DNA of 64,000 nucleotides from Lumbricus rubellus (lineage: Eukaryota; Annelida; Clitellata; Crassiclitellata; Lumbricidae). Positions 54,215-64,000 of this stretch are shown piece after piece. Both the position numbers and the translations under genes were made by a program. Where the stretch lies: contig OX243814.1 of the NCBI GenBank assembly GCA_945859605.1, forward strand, positions 30,320,973 through 30,384,972, given 5' to 3'. The stretch's first letter is position 1. Each line of letters starts with the position of its first letter. Under the pieces are notes generated by a model. That model saw only the letters and a program-made list of their open reading frames with translations, ran no database searches and was not told the origin of the DNA.

Positions 54215-54612
54215 CACACACACACACACACTATACATGCAGTCTGATCTCAGTGAAGAATAAATACAAACACACCTACACACATGCACACACACGCACG
54301 CGAACACGCACACACCCATGCACAAGTAGCCTACGCAAAGACCAACACACCTCCACACGTACACACGCGCACACACATGCACACAAGATAGGTTCTGCAC
54401 ATACACACACAGACACTCACACACATGTCCAAACTCACGTGGGTTGATTCCCAGAATGATCGCTATATAAAGCTATTCTTCTAAATAACCAAAAAATCTG
54501 ATTGGATATAATTATGCCTACATGAAATGGCGGGGATAGAGACTGAGACAGAAACAGAAACAGAAACAGAAACAGAAACAGAGAGAGCGAGAGAGCGAGA
54601 GAGAGAGAGAGC

Positions 54613-54648
<36 letters not shown>

Positions 54649-54668
54649 GAGCGAGAGAGAGAGAGAGC

Positions 54669-54704
<36 letters not shown>

Positions 54705-54705
54705 G

Positions 54706-54766
<61 letters not shown>

Positions 54767-54767
54767 C

Positions 54768-54804
<37 letters not shown>

Positions 54805-55994
54805 GAGAGAGAGAGAGAGAGAGAGAGTGTGTGCGTGTGTATGTGTGTATGTGCGCGTGCGTGCGTGGGTGCAAAATCTGTGCATACTAGACAACATTAT
54901 TTTCAGGTTGGTCTGCTGTTTCCTAGAATCCTGGTCATCATAATGAATTTGCAAGTGTAAAAAATATGCTCAGACTATAATTCTATACATGGAACTTGGA
55001 CAGTCTATAGCAGGGCCGTATTTACTTTGGTGGAGGCCCATGTGCACTGCTGTGGTGAAGGCCCAATGGACATAGGATAATTTAAAAAATTGCAATTTTA
55101 ATGGCGCCGAAGAAGCAGACCTACTGCGTGAAATTAACTTTGATGATCTGGTGACCGAATTTTCCAAGAAGAAAACACGCAAATTTTCACTAGGCTTAAT
55201 TTACATGTCTTCGTAACCAAGAGAAACTAACTTCTGACCTTTCAGGCTTTCACGTTTCTTTCAATTTTTTCTTTGGTTAAAATATTTGTGTGAAATTGCA
55301 TCTGAGAGCAGTAGGCTACACAATACTAAAAAGTGTGTAAAAATTCTTGCTTTTGTGGTGGAGGCCCCTTTGTGGTGGAGGCCCGTGTGCACTCGCACCT
55401 TGTGACCACCCCTAAATCTGGGCCTGGTCTATAGTAATAATAACAATTATGCTCATGGTCAGACAGAGGGCAAAACGGAACAACAAGCACATCACAGGCT
55501 TGCAATACGCCTGTTGCAGTAAGACCTTTAACACCTACATTCCACGAAATCTAAAATGCTTCATACAGTAGTTCTCTAAATTCGATAATTAATCAACTAA
55601 TGATGTACATCAATGTACATTTATGTACATTGATGTACATTGATGTACATCAATGTAAAAAACATTGTACATTGCACTAAACGCTTACATTTAATTATCG
55701 GTAATTTTATGCTTTCTAAGTTTATACATGTAAATATTGGTAGCAGAGCAATAGAACCCATTGTGTGAGATTTAGCTTAGGTATCCAACTATCCATAGCA
55801 ACGGATAGGGTCGATATATACAAAAACCTCGGATGTCCACCCACCGCAGATAAGGTAGATCTCTCCTGCTGAGTTGAAGTAGTAGATCTTTTTCTGAAGG
55901 GATGTCGAGCAGAGACCAAACAGCGACAGAATCGTCGCTAGAGGACCGAACGCCAACGCGAACAAGAGGAGACCGATGACGCACGTCTGCCACA
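53866..55994 (-). CDS. claudin/PMP22-like four-helix membrane protein (3' exons)
   Basis: Two minus-strand exons, 55,845-55,994 and 53,866-54,080, join in phase 1 and encode about 120 residues ending in a TGA. They span three hydrophobic segments: VIGLLLFALAFGPLATILSL (TM2), EIYLICALSTIVSLAVYSVA (TM3, split by the intron) and LGCGAAGFFFAGAICMC (TM4), with a short cytoplasmic loop (STSLQKK) and a short second extracellular loop rich in Tyr/Gly (GHSYGYGYG). This matches the claudin/PMP22/EMP superfamily, whose members form cell junctions or modulate channels in the plasma membrane. The first exon, with TM1 and the W..GLW..C..C loop, was not found and should lie further right. The tail is Cys/Asp-rich (CKCCDNGD). 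Confidence 0.65.
54160..54430. repeat. CA-rich simple repeat
   Basis: (CA)n with CGCA and TACA variants, in the last intron of the claudin-like gene. Confidence 0.9.
54540..54850. repeat. (GA)n with GAAACA and GACA segments
   Basis: Begins ACAGAAACAGAA, continues (GA)n with GAGC interruptions, then (ACAG)n and a GTGTGT end. Produces Ser/Leu and Arg/Glu frames only. Confidence 0.95.
55011..55426 (+). mobile_element. hAT element, internally deleted, with transposase C-terminal relic
   Basis: Starts CAGGGCCGTATTTA and ends TAAATCTGGGCCTG; perfect 8-bp duplication GTCTATAG (55,003-55,010 and 55,427-55,434). On the plus strand about 55,108-55,195 reads EADLLREINFDDLVTEFSKK, the segment just after the dimerisation domain at the C-terminus of many hAT transposases. 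It lies in the claudin-like intron, antisense to it. Confidence 0.85.
55598..55675. repeat. TGTACATTGATGTACATCAA palindromic array
   Basis: Overlapping inverted copies of ATGTACATCAATGTACAT, perfectly self-complementary over tens of bases; can form a cruciform or hairpin. Confidence 0.85.
55845..55994 (-). CDS. claudin-like gene, penultimate exon
   Basis: Acceptor GTTGAATGTGTTGGCAG, donor TGCG|GTGGGT; 150 nt in phase 1 at both ends. Begins WQTCVIG and ends EIYLIC. Confidence 0.6.
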
Positions 55995-56011
55995 CTGCCA
56001 ACACATTCAAC

Positions 56012-56668
56012 AGACAGACATATATGCAGATAGACAGACAGGCAGGCAGACAGACAGACAGACATACAGACAGACAGACACAAGGACATGCAGACACACA
56101 GACAGACAGACAGATAGACAGACAGACATACAGACAGACATACAGACAGACAGACAGACAGACACACGAACATGCAGACAGACAGACAGACAGACGCAGA
56201 GACGGACAGACAGACATACAGACATACATACATACAGACATACATACATAAACACATACATAAACACATGCATACATACATACAGACAGACAGATAAACA
56301 GACAGACAGACAGATAGACATACAGATAGATAGACAGATAGACAAACAGGCAGACAGGCAGACAGACATATAGACAGACAAATAGACAGATGGACATACA
56401 GATAGATAGACAGATAGACAAACAGGCAGACAGACATATAGACAGACAAATAGACAGATAGACATACAGATAGATAGACAGATAGACAAACAGGCAGACA
56501 GGCAGACAGACATATAGACAGACAAATAGACAGATAGACATACATATAGATAGACAGATAGACAAACAGGCAGACAGGCAGACAGACATATAGACAGACA
56601 AATAGACAGATAGACATACAGATAGATAGACAGATAGACAAACAGGCAGACAGAGAGACAGACACAGA
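56012..56668. repeat. (ACAG/ATAG)n complex microsatellite with higher-order units
   Basis: GACA/GATA tetranucleotides. The right half shows a larger unit of about 90 bp (AAACAGGCAGACAGGCAG, CATATAGACAG, CATACAGATAG) repeated four times. All long frames over it are artefacts of the four-base period. Confidence 0.95.
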
Positions 56669-57513
56669 GACCGTTGTCGTCAATCCTCATCAGCAACCCA
56701 TTGTTCCTATGCTGCTTATTGTCTTTGACGCTGTTGTTGTCAATGTACATTGTACACGCATGCAGGTATGATTGTACATGTATGACTGCATACGCGTTTG
56801 TAAGCGTCGTCTTTGTTAGGTGCTGGAAATGTACTGTGTGCAAATGTCATTGCTATGCATATGCAAATTATGCATGCAGCGAATGTCTAATGGTGAAGCT
56901 CAGTTACTTCAGTATGTTCTTTGCAAGTATGCAGTCATATGCTGCATTAATGTCCTGTAAGTCCTACACTGAAGGATGTTTTGTCAGACATGAGTATGGC
57001 TACGCAAATAGCCAGAAAAGATAGCAGACGTATACAGCAGAAACTATTAAATTTGTCATGCATATGCACAAGCATTGGACATCAAACGAATCTATCATAA
57101 TCGTAATCGTAGCCTCGTATTTTTAGTGTACAAAAGGAGTAGTAGTGGGTATCAGCTTATTCACAAGCGCTCGATCATGACAATGGGCAGGGTCACGGTC
57201 CCGAATTTTCAAGCAGGATTTCTTTAGATAGGCCTACAACATATTTTTCAGGAAGTAGTGAAGGGGCGCTATGGCATATGCGAGAAATAATCTTTTGCGC
57301 TTATTATAGGCCTATGAGTGAATAGGAAACTCGTGCCTCTCCGAGTAAATATAGGCCTATCGGCTCGTAGATATACATGTAGACCTCTATCTGTTTCTGG
57401 GATATGGGTATCGGTGATATATACATGTAGCGGGAGTCTGACTCTGTACACAGGGACCACGCATGTAAACGGCATGGCAATCGTTCAAACAGGCTGCAGT
57501 GATGAAGGGTATA
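56669..57513. other. no gene recognised
   Basis: The first exons of the claudin-like gene were sought here and not found. Frames at 57,269-57,578 lack family motifs. Confidence 0.5.
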
Positions 57514-57574
57514 GGCTATCACAGGGGTGGCCAACCTGCGGCACACGTGCCACTTGTGGCACGCCTGTCACGAA

Positions 57575-57712
57575 ATAAAGTCTCCCCCCGAAACAGAGTC
57601 TCCCCCTTGCTGAAACAGAGTCTCCGGGGGGAGACTCTGTACCGAAACAAAGTCTCCCCCATTGAAATAGATTCTCCCCCTCTACGATACAAAGTCTCCC
57701 CCTACTAAAAAT
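57575..57712. repeat. AGTCTCCCC array, left
   Basis: Seven or so units of about 17-20 bp, GAAACAGAGTCTCCCCC, one of them inverted. A related array is at 62,205-62,396; the two may be the ends of one fold-back element inside the hAT element. Confidence 0.75.
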
Positions 57713-58031
57713 CGCCCCTATATTTCCTGACTTAAAGTGTATCTTTGCTTATATAAATGACTTTGTGTCCACTAGTAGAATTGGACATTAATAAATTTGA
57801 ACTAATTTATTATGAGAATCTTGTAAAGTAAGCCTAAATGTTTTCTACTAATTGGCGTAATTGTAGCATAGTTATAGGCCTAGAATCCGGGGATGTCGGA
57901 CCACTTACGTTATTAAAGCGCAGCAAAAGAGATTAGGCTCAAAGAGACTACCCATGGATCTTATTAATAGTTAAACGTATGAATTTTAAAAAATTAGATC
58001 CTCATGTAGTTTACATAAGTGGCCAGAAATC

Positions 58032-58647
58032 GGTGTCACGACAACTCGTCTAACGACAACTCGTCTAACGACAAGTGGTCTCCGGACAATTCGTCTAACG
58101 ACAACTGGTCTACTGACAACTTATCCAGCGCTTGAAAAATGGAAGCTGGATGGTAGTTTTTAGAGGTGAAATGGAGGTTGGATTGATGAAAAAACGCAAG
58201 AGAAATGGAATCTAGATGATGGTTCTCTTAGAGGTGAAATAGAAGCTGGATTGACGAAAATAACGCATGATAAATAAAAGCTGGAGCCTGGATGAAGGTA
58301 TTTCTAGATCTGAAATGGAAGCAGGATTGATAAGAAAACCGCTTAAGTAATGGAAGCTGGATGAGGATATCTTTATATATGAAATAGAAGCTGGATTGAC
58401 TAAAATAACAGGCGAGAAATAGAAGCTGGATGAAGGTATTTTTAAATTTGACGTAGAAATGGGTGCATGTTGGAATACATGAATGAAAATCGTCAATCCA
58501 GCTTCCATTTAAGCAAAAAAACATTTTCGTAAATCCAGCTTCTATTTCATCAATACTATTCGTCTGTAGACCAGTTGTCGTTAGACCAATTGTCCGGAGA
58601 CGAGTTGTCGTTAGACGAGTTGTCGGTAGACCAGTTGTCGTGGAACC
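58032..58647. mobile_element. Mutator-like fold-back element, copy 2 (616 bp)
   Basis: Starts GGTGTCACGACAACTCGTC and ends GACCAGTTGTCGTGGAACC; in inverted orientation relative to the copy at 19,310. Same 12-bp GACAACTSGTCT arms and internal GAAATAGAAGCTGGAT units. No clear target duplication remains. Confidence 0.7.
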
Positions 58648-58799
58648 GTTTCGTATGGAATAAAATTTTGACGTTTTAGGTGGCTGCAGAATGCATACTT
58701 TGGTACACATTTTGAGGTAAAATTTGTGATGATACCATGATCTTTCAAATGTCATATCCTATACCCGAAGTACTAGGGGTGGGGTGGATAGTGGACACA

Positions 58800-59036
58800 A
58801 CCTCCCTCTTAGATTATCGATTATATATAATCAACAATATGCAACAATGCAGAGGCGTTCGTTCTCTGTGGTTGGTCTAGTGACCTGGAATGGACTTCCC
58901 TTGACTATGCGACACCTCTCAAGCTGTTCTCAATTTCACAAACTGTTGAAGACTGGTTTTTTTCGCTTGACCTCGGCCGGGAGCGCCTCTGAGTAGCTAC
59001 CTTAAATGGGCACTATATAAAATACGATTGATTGAT
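58800..59036 (+). mobile_element. LINE 3' end (CR1/L2-like) sharing the SINE tail
   Basis: Plus-strand frame reads RRSFSVVGLVTWNGLPLTMR, then FHKLLKTGFFRL, the classic C-terminus of CR1/L2-type ORF2. The stop lies in GGGAGCGCCTCTGAGTAGCT, followed by GGGCACTATATAAAATACGA and (TTGA)n. The nine SINEs end with almost the same GGGAGCGCCTCTGAGTAG...GGGGCGCTATAA. Confidence 0.75.
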
Positions 59037-59477
59037 CTTATCCGTCACTTATTACGAAGATAAATAAATTATGCCATTCCATAGATCTAGGGAATGTGGG
59101 GGGCTACATTTTCATGCTAAACAATTTATCTGTTAATAATCGGAAGTCATCAAAATTAATTAAAATATGCAAAAATGTGTGAAATTTTCATACAAGTTAT
59201 AAATTTTTTACTATAAGGTATACACAAATTATTTTTGAGGAGTAATAAATTGTGCCATTCTATAGAGATGATTTAGGGCAATTTTTTCCATGCTGATTAA
59301 TTTGTCTTTTGGTCACAGGATGTACTAAAAAAATGTGCTAAACAATAATTTTATTGCAACGCAAATCGATATTTCTGTGTAAACGTTTGCCAGCTGCTAA
59401 TGAACTTACATTAGCTGAAACAGATGTTGAAGAAGAATATATATTCAATTATACATGCATACAAAATGCATGCATAT

Positions 59478-59537
59478 ATACAAACATACATACATACATA
59501 CATACATACAATATAGTACGTACATATACATACATAC

Positions 59538-59587
<50 letters not shown>
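59478..59587. repeat. (TACA)n and (CAAT)n microsatellites
   Basis: TACA units to 59,539, then twelve CAAT units that form the tail of the adjoining minus-strand LINE end. Confidence 0.9.
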
Positions 59588-59725
59588 TTTTTTATTGAGC
59601 TAAAAAAGCACACAAGATATATATCATCACATCAAAATGAAACATAAACGCTAATGGTAACAAAAGGAAACCCAGAAGGGACTGCAGAGTCCCGCTGGTT
59701 ACGGCCACCTATGCACATTTCCTGG
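59588..59725 (-). mobile_element. LINE 3'-UTR end with (ATTG)n tail
   Basis: On the minus strand AGCGGGACTCTGCAGTCCCT, then GCTCAATAAAAAAATTG and (ATTG)n. Related to the sequence in the cytochrome c intron at 34,193. Confidence 0.55.
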
Positions 59726-59782
59726 TTTTGGGGTGTTAACAGATTCAGCACAATAAAATTATATTCTATTTTTCTATTCATG

Positions 59783-59996
59783 CATACATACATACATACA
59801 TACATGTACATGCATGCATACATACATACATACATACATACATACATACATACATACATACATACATACATACATACATACATACATACATACATGCATA
59901 CATACATACATACATACATACATACATACATACATACATACATACATACATACATACATACATACATACATACATACATACACTCATACATACATC
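59783..59996. repeat. (TACA)n microsatellite
   Basis: About 50 tetranucleotides with occasional TGCA. Long HTYI/YVCM frames are artefacts. Confidence 0.95.
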
Positions 59997-60109
59997 CTCA
60001 ATTATAGATATAGATTATATAATTACAATCACAATAAAAATATCTTTATGTCTTTATGCACTGAGTTCAGCAGCTCAGTTCTTCTATTGCAGGGTCATTC
60101 TAATGAATA

Positions 60110-60870
60110 ACTGCAGACGTGAATAGAATAGTATATAAGCTGACTTTTCATCACTATAATCAGCTTAACCCTGTTTCCCAATATGGTTCTGAATTTCCGA
60201 CCAGGACACACTTTCCGAAATCACAATTAATGATACTCAAATCAACCAAGAACTAATAAACTACCGGTACCAAAATCGGGATGCCACATGTAGTAATGAT
60301 TTGTTTTACTAGGTGTTCAAATAATAGGACCAAAAACATTTTGAAATTTGACATTTTAACATTCGAAGGATAGCACTGGAGAGAAGCCATTCAGTTGTAC
60401 AAAACAGTATTTTTACAAATATTAACAGTAAGTTATACTCATTCTAGCAGGATTGTGTCATGTATTATATTAGTAAATAATTACTATAACCATATAATAG
60501 TAAATAATATTGCGGTGTATTATTTTAACAGGTCATGTAATGTGATGATGTAAACAGCAATTAAAAACCATTAGACTATCATTTTGTCAAATTTTCTGGA
60601 CGGGATGTCATCTCTGTTTTAGTTAGCAAAAATAGTGTTTATACAAATATAGGCTATAGGCCTACAGTAAGTCATGCTCATTGCAACATAATAGTATCAT
60701 AATTATAGTAGTAAATAATGTCATTATAATCATGTTGTAAACAATATCACGGTATATTATAACACTTCATGTAAAACAATGATGATGACAGCAACTAAAA
60801 TCCAATATTATTTTGGGAAATTTTCTGGGGGGGAGATGTCAATCCACAGAGACGTCTAGATTAAACACTG
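60110..60870 (-). mobile_element. partial inverted copy of the hAT element at 37,293
   Basis: Minus-strand copy of 37,293-38,065, ending at CTAGATTAAACACTG. At 60,366-60,400 (plus strand) it reads KDSTGEKPFSC, the same zinc-finger linker. The other half and its terminus are missing. Confidence 0.8.
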
Positions 60871-61425
60871 CACCCTGCCTTGAATGACCTCCACTCACCT
60901 ATGTATACGGGCAAAGTTGCTGTTTGGGCAGCTCGCTGTCTACTCGCTGTTTGAAATAGTTTATCTTAAAATCTTTTCCCCGGTGTTTAAGCACCGAGAT
61001 CTCCTCTGAATATACAGTAGTTCATACGGCGAGGAGCGCTCTATAAAAATATCGTCCAGATACAAGACGATATTTGTTATTCATAATTATTGTCATTATT
61101 ATTTTTTTGGCGGTGATCCATTCACAGACTATCATCATATTTATTATTATTGTGACTCAGCTTAAACACGTGCTTAGCACCGTCTCCGTTAAGCGATATG
61201 ACACCAACAGCAATGGCGCCGTTATAATTATAACGGTGAAAGAGCGTCTTACGTTTGCGGTAATAATTACCACCTCGAATTTTAAAATATCCGCATAGCG
61301 AGTATTAAAGTGGATAGTGAGTTTAAAACAGCCACGCTAACCTACAAATTTGCAAGAGAACATTTTGCAAAATGTTTCAAAAGAATATTCAAACAGATGG
61401 ACTAGCTTTCAGACATATTTTGGTA

Positions 61426-62205
61426 TCACCTGTTGCCGTCAGCTTCTGCAGCTCTGGCGATATCCCTGATGTATCCTCTCCAGTTGATCCTCTCCCTAGT
61501 CGCCTCTCTTAGCTCCTCCAGTCTCATGCCAGACTTTTCCTGTACCTCATCCAACCATTTCTTCCTTGGCCTTCCACATCTTCTCCTTCCCTCACCGCAT
61601 GCCGTCATCAGCTCCTTTTCCAAACCATTAGATCTCATCACATGGCCGAAGTAGCTCAGTTTCTTCCAAGTTGCTGTTTGCTGCAGTGTCTCCTCCCTCT
61701 CTATTCCGAGCTCCACGCGCACCGATTCGTTAGTTCTCTTCTCCGTCCATGAAATCCTTAGCATCTTTCTCCAAATCCACATCTCACATGCATTGATTTT
61801 CTTTTCCATATCCCGTGTCTTTGTCCATGTCTCGCATCCATATAGGACCACTGGGAAGATCAGTGCTTTTACCAGTCTTTTCTTTGTTTCCCTGCTCACG
61901 TATTTATCCTTCCAAATCTTTTCCAGACCGTTCATTGCCGTTTTCCCCATTGTTACCCTCCTCCTTATTTCCATATCACTTCTTCCCTCCTTCTCTATCA
62001 TAGATCCCAGGAATGTGAAGCTCGATACTACCTCTATCGTTTCTCCATCCACCTCAAAGTTTTCCCATGTTGCAGTTGTCATAACCTTTGTTTTCTTTAC
62101 ATTGAAGTATAGTCCCGCCTTTTCGCTTTCCTTCCTGACTCTTCTTATTATTCTTATTTTGGTATAGCCTAGATTAATATGATGCGACTGTATGAAATCG
62201 TTCAT
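61426..62205 (-). pseudogene. reverse transcriptase C-terminal region of a non-LTR retrotransposon
   Basis: Open minus-strand frame of 259 residues. Family signatures: GLYFNVKKTKVM, FLGSMIEKEGRSDMEI, RRRVTMGKTAMNGL, LVKALIFPVVLYGCETW, MWIWRKMLRISW, YFGHVMRSNGLE and GRRRCGRPRKKWLDEV, that is the thumb and downstream part of LINE reverse transcriptases (RTE/BovB-like in look). The polymerase core with the FADD motif and the endonuclease are absent; the frame begins right at the AGTCTCC array, so it is a truncated relic even though it has no internal stop. Confidence 0.8.
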
Positions 62206-62396
62206 TGAAATAAAGTCTCCCCGGGGGAGACTTTGTTTCGGCAGGGGATGAAATATTCTCTCCCCCCGGAGACTTTATTTCAGAATAAAGTCTCCGGGGG
62301 GCGAATCTATTCTGAAACAAATCCTCCGGGGGGAGAATCTGTTTCGAAATAGAGTCTCCGGGGGGAGACTTTTAGGGGGGAGACTCTGTTGCGCGA
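62205..62396. repeat. AGTCTCCCC array, right (palindromic units)
   Basis: Units such as AGTCTCCGGGGGGAGACT are themselves palindromic, with GAAATA/GAAACA spacers. Ends TTGCGCGACACC, resembling the inverse of the left array start (GTCACGAAAT). Confidence 0.8.
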
Positions 62397-63279
<883 letters not shown>

Positions 63280-63794
63280 GCACGGAGGACCATGGAATTT
63301 ATATATATATATATAGTGCAAGTTTTAAATTGGAACAGGTTACACAATTTCTCTTGTCAGGTAGGCTTTATGATGAAGTTTATGTTGTGGCACGCGGACG
63401 GTACGGGCGATAGTTTGTGGCACACTGAGTACAAAAGGTTGGCCACCACTGGGCTATCACGATAAAATCGTGAAGCAATGACCAGGGTCGAGACTGCTCG
63501 ATAACCATCGAAAAAACGTTCACATTAGTTTTATTGACATGCCGCATGGCGCCTATGTAATGCAAACGTGAAATTACCAATCTGTTGGTCGACGGCAGCC
63601 AAAGAGTCCCACGGCAAAATGCAGTCGAATTATTGTGGTTGTTACTTTTGGATTTAATAGCAATTAGGTAAATACAGAATCAAACCAAGTCACGCAGTGG
63701 TTCGCCTAATAAGCCCTAATTACATTGGCTCGCTTCCGGGTTTCTAAAGCACCGACCGGAAGTCGCTTTTTCTTTGCCTCCCTTCTCCCAATTG

Positions 63795-63905
63795 TCATAT
63801 TTGCATCCTCGCCTGCTGAGGCAACTGCTGCTGATGCTGCGGCTGATGCTGATGCTGAGGCAGTTGCTGCTGCTGCTGCTGTTGCTGCTGATGCTGCTGA
63901 TGCTT
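63795..63905 (-). CDS. possible Gln/His-rich terminal exon
   Basis: On the minus strand a good acceptor (CTCTCATGTTCCACACAATAG) opens a frame of 36 residues, nine of them consecutive Gln, with LPQHQHQPQHQQQLPQQ, ending TGA. Gln/His/Pro runs of this kind are common in transcription cofactors. No partner exon is in the window. The alternative poly-Ala frame of the same DNA has an ATG but lacks splice support. Confidence 0.3.
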   Translation of the reverse strand, partial: KHQQHQQQQQQQQQLPQHQHQPQHQQQLPQQARMQI

Positions 63906-64000
63906 CTATTGTGTGGAACATGAGAGGAAACCAATTTAACAAATTAATAGTTCTGACTTTCGACTTAATTTCGCACTTCATCGATGTCGTTGTCATCGTC

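Noticed and set aside
57269..57578. Candidate first exon of the claudin-like gene
   Set aside because: No W..GLW..C..C motif, no first membrane segment and no matching donor phase in any minus-strand frame.

Overview
This window is animal nuclear DNA. It has spliced genes with GT/AG introns, Pol III-type SINEs, non-LTR retrotransposon tails, hAT, Tc1/mariner, Mutator-like and Helitron DNA transposons, and dense microsatellites. The palindromic motif TAGGCCTA recurs everywhere. A marine invertebrate, possibly a non-vertebrate deuterostome, fits best; the species cannot be read from the sequence. There is no bacterial or organellar gene.

Layout. 1-18,400 holds no confident coding gene. It contains SINEs, LINE 3' ends, hAT and mariner elements, simple repeats, and a likely promoter with a non-coding first exon (about 4,900-5,480). 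20,014-27,572 (+) is a six-exon gene whose parts join in one frame through introns that are all phase 1; it encodes an acidic protein of about 408-429 residues with a basic C-terminus that I do not recognise. 33,722-35,013 (+) is a canonical cytochrome c in two coding exons. 41,160-42,599 (-) is a 16-finger C2H2 zinc-finger gene whose 3' part is a frameshifted, tandemly amplified finger array. 45,081-46,827 (+) is a second cytochrome c with exactly the same exon sizes and intron phase as the first, but only about half of its residues identical. 53,866-55,994 (-) carries the last two exons of a claudin/PMP22-like four-helix membrane protein. A small Gln/His-rich terminal exon may lie at 63,795-63,905 (-).

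Mobile DNA takes most of the remainder. At least ten hAT-type elements are bounded by terminal inverted repeats and exact or near-exact 8-bp target duplications, including a 5.9-kb element (57,522-63,451) into which several other elements have inserted. Nine copies of one tRNA-derived SINE are present; its 3' tail resembles the 3' end of a LINE also seen here, so that LINE family may mobilise it. Two mariner copies, two Helitrons and two fold-back elements complete the set.

The genes do not form one pathway. The clearest linked relationship is the pair of cytochrome c genes, a tandem duplication in the same orientation with the zinc-finger gene between them. The second copy has lost the lysines that normally dock to the respiratory complexes and to the apoptosome, which suggests a specialised isoform.
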